Of a stretch of DNA of 27,414 nucleotides, positions 26,168-27,414 are shown piece by piece. The DNA is from Discostella pseudostelligera (lineage: Eukaryota; Bacillariophyta; Thalassiosirophyceae; Thalassiosirales; Thalassiosiraceae), in the NCBI GenBank assembly GCA_036940085.1, contig JALLBK010000142.1, forward strand, positions 1-27,414. Direction: 5' to 3'. Within the stretch, counting starts at the first letter, position 1. Each line of letters begins with the position of its first letter. A program made the translations under genes and the position numbers. The notes under the pieces were generated by a model. It worked only from the letters and a program-made list of their open reading frames with translations. It was not told the origin of the DNA and ran no database searches.

Positions 26168-27165
26168 GGTACGAAAATCCTGTGGTGGCAATTCAACAGT
26201 GCCAAGCAAAGGATGGAAAGAAGCCATACACCAAGACCTTTGTTTCGTTTCAGTCGACTGGTGGCACAAACATTATTGGTGTGAACAATCTTCCATCGGT
26301 GAAGTTGTACATTGGACAGAAGGAGAGAGGACGGAAAAAAGATGGATCAAAACGTGTTTATGGTATCGAGCAGAATGAGGCAAGGGAGACATACCTTGGC
26401 CACTACTACGGTCTTGATAATGCTGACCATATGATAAAGAATACAGGCAATCGGTACATTACGTGGAAATACTGGCATGCACCGTACCTTCATGCACAGT
26501 CCCTTGGGATCATTGCCGCATATGATATGTACATTGAATGCTGTGAGGGTAATCTTGATGTATCATGGGCAGTTGACGTGAAGAATAGGATGACGTTTGC
26601 GCAATTCCGTACCAAGTTGTCAGAGCAAATGCTATGCTACAATCCAGCGGATAATTTGTACCCTGGTGATAACACGTTTCGAATTAGCACTCGGATGCCC
26701 AAGGCTCGAAGGAAGTCAGATGAGAATGGTGATGCAAGAGTTGGAATCGGACCATCGGCGGATGGAGTGACAATGGAACATTATCAATTCACTCTGGGAT
26801 CTGGCAGATTATGCACAACCGTGGAAGAAATTCGTGAGCATTTCAGGAGTGTGTACAATGACAAAGGGAACAACAGACAACCATGTGAAGCTTGTGGAAC
26901 TCAGACAACCTGGAGATGTGGCTTGTGTGAAAAGGCAATGTGTACAACAACAAATCGGGTGTGGACTGGAAACAAATGCATTCTGGCGTACCACAGTCAC
27001 GATTTCTTTGGATTATCTCGGAGCGACAGGGCCCAACTGGAAGGGAAGGATGTGAGGACATGGACACCGCCGAGCAATATTATTGTATCCAAAAATGCAC
27101 GGAAGATAAAGAGGTGGAAGAAGGAGATGGCAAACAATACAATCAATGGTGACAAGGACAAGTAG
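26164..27165 (+). pseudogene. piggyBac-like transposase, C-terminal part in a shifted frame
   Basis: 333 codons, overlapping the end of the upstream transposase frame by 4 bases and shifted by one position. Motifs continue the same family: RYENPVVAIQQ, TFVSFQSTGG, KRVYGIEQNEARE and YYGLDNADHMIKN, whose first Asp (about 85) fits the third catalytic residue. KYWHAPYLHAQSLGIIAAYDMY is the expected amphipathic block after it. The C-terminus has a Cys-rich motif, CEACG..WRCGLCEKAMC..CILAYHS, like the piggyBac cysteine-rich domain that binds the terminal repeats. The part is well conserved, so inactivation, if real, is recent, or the frameshift is a sequencing error. It could not be a separate gene in function because it lacks the first two Asp. 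Confidence 0.72.
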
Positions 27166-27227
27166 TGAATATGGTCGGACTCGTGAAGATCAAATGTTTT
27201 GCATGCATTGTACAGCAGGGTACTTGT

Positions 27228-27321
27228 AATAGTTCAATTATTAATAGTTTAATTGAGTGGGGTAACACTTCTAAAGTGTCAAATATTACACATTTACAAC
27301 TATTGCGAGTGAATAATAGTT
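27228..27321 (+). repeat. right subterminal AATAGTT repeats
   Basis: AATAGTT at 27228, 27243 and 27315, and AACTATT (reverse orientation) at 27298. These mirror the heptamers of the left end and fill the 3' non-coding part of the element. Confidence 0.5.
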
Positions 27322-27384
27322 GAAATATTAACGTTGTGTTGACCCACAAATTTGATGGATACGTCGGAATACTACACTATTGCG

Positions 27385-27410
27385 AAATTGAAAATAATAC
27401 TTAAACTATT
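27385..27410 (-). repeat. right terminal inverted repeat of the piggyBac-like element
   Basis: Reverse complement of the left repeat with three mismatches in 26 bases. TTAA is at 27401-27404. The window ends four bases later. Confidence 0.65.
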
Positions 27411-27414
27411 ATTG

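Larger units (their letters stand above)
23441..27410 (+). mobile_element. piggyBac-like DNA transposon, nearly complete
   Basis: About 4 kb. Imperfect terminal inverted repeats lie at 23441-23466 and 27385-27410 (23 of 26 positions match). TTAA, the invariant piggyBac target, is present at equivalent places at both ends (23447-23450 and 27401-27404), so the element proper may be 23451-27400. The AATAGTT/AACTATT heptamer recurs in both subterminal regions. Inside lies a transposase frame with piggyBac motifs and flanking zinc-binding regions, broken by a frameshift. Only four bases follow the right repeat in this window, so the outer flank cannot be checked. Confidence 0.7.

Overview
This window reads as nuclear DNA of a centric diatom, probably of the Thalassiosirales type; I cannot name the species. 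Four things point there. The translation factor is EFL (elongation factor-like GTPase) rather than canonical EF-1alpha. Several proteins start with a signal peptide followed by a Phe-containing motif like the diatom plastid motif ASAFAP (ANGF, TNAFIP, CHAFAT, ASAFVT). Introns are few and short (about 65-115 bp, GT-AG). Genes are dense, on alternating strands, and rich in Ser, Thr, Gly and Asp repeats. No rRNA, tRNA or CRISPR was found.

Layout. EFL (-) at 392-1753. A 2.6 kb stretch without a convincing gene follows, holding a four-copy CACGTG (G-box) cluster near 3.8-3.9 kb. Next are a four-exon DHHC-type palmitoyltransferase-like gene (-), a three-exon Ycf49/DUF2499-like membrane protein (+), an LRR protein (-), a membrane-anchored histidine acid phosphatase (+), a protein whose C-terminal domain resembles a phage endonuclease-associated family (-), a seven-exon PPK2-type kinase with a large novel N-terminus (+), a ThiO-like FAD oxidase with a long acidic tail (-), a single-domain rhodanese (+), an unrecognised low-complexity protein (-), and a piggyBac-like transposon (+) that runs almost to the window end.

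How the parts fit. Four head-to-head pairs (DHHC/Ycf49-like, LRR/phosphatase, phage-like/PPK2, ThiO/rhodanese) share short divergent promoters. By eye, every copy of TGGCGGGA (E2F-like) in the window lies in one of these four intergenic stretches. Four proteins look plastid-addressed. ThiO and the rhodanese are divergent neighbours and could both serve plastid thiazole or sulfur chemistry, because diatom plastid genomes are known to carry thiG and thiS; that link is inference.

The most noteworthy items are the plastid-addressed homologue of a phage protein family, the fused PPK2-like membrane protein, the piggyBac-like element (terminal inverted repeats, TTAA at both ends, AATAGTT subterminal repeats, broken reading frame), and an N-interrupted 72-bp direct repeat at 21757-21902 that looks like an unmerged contig overlap rather than biology.
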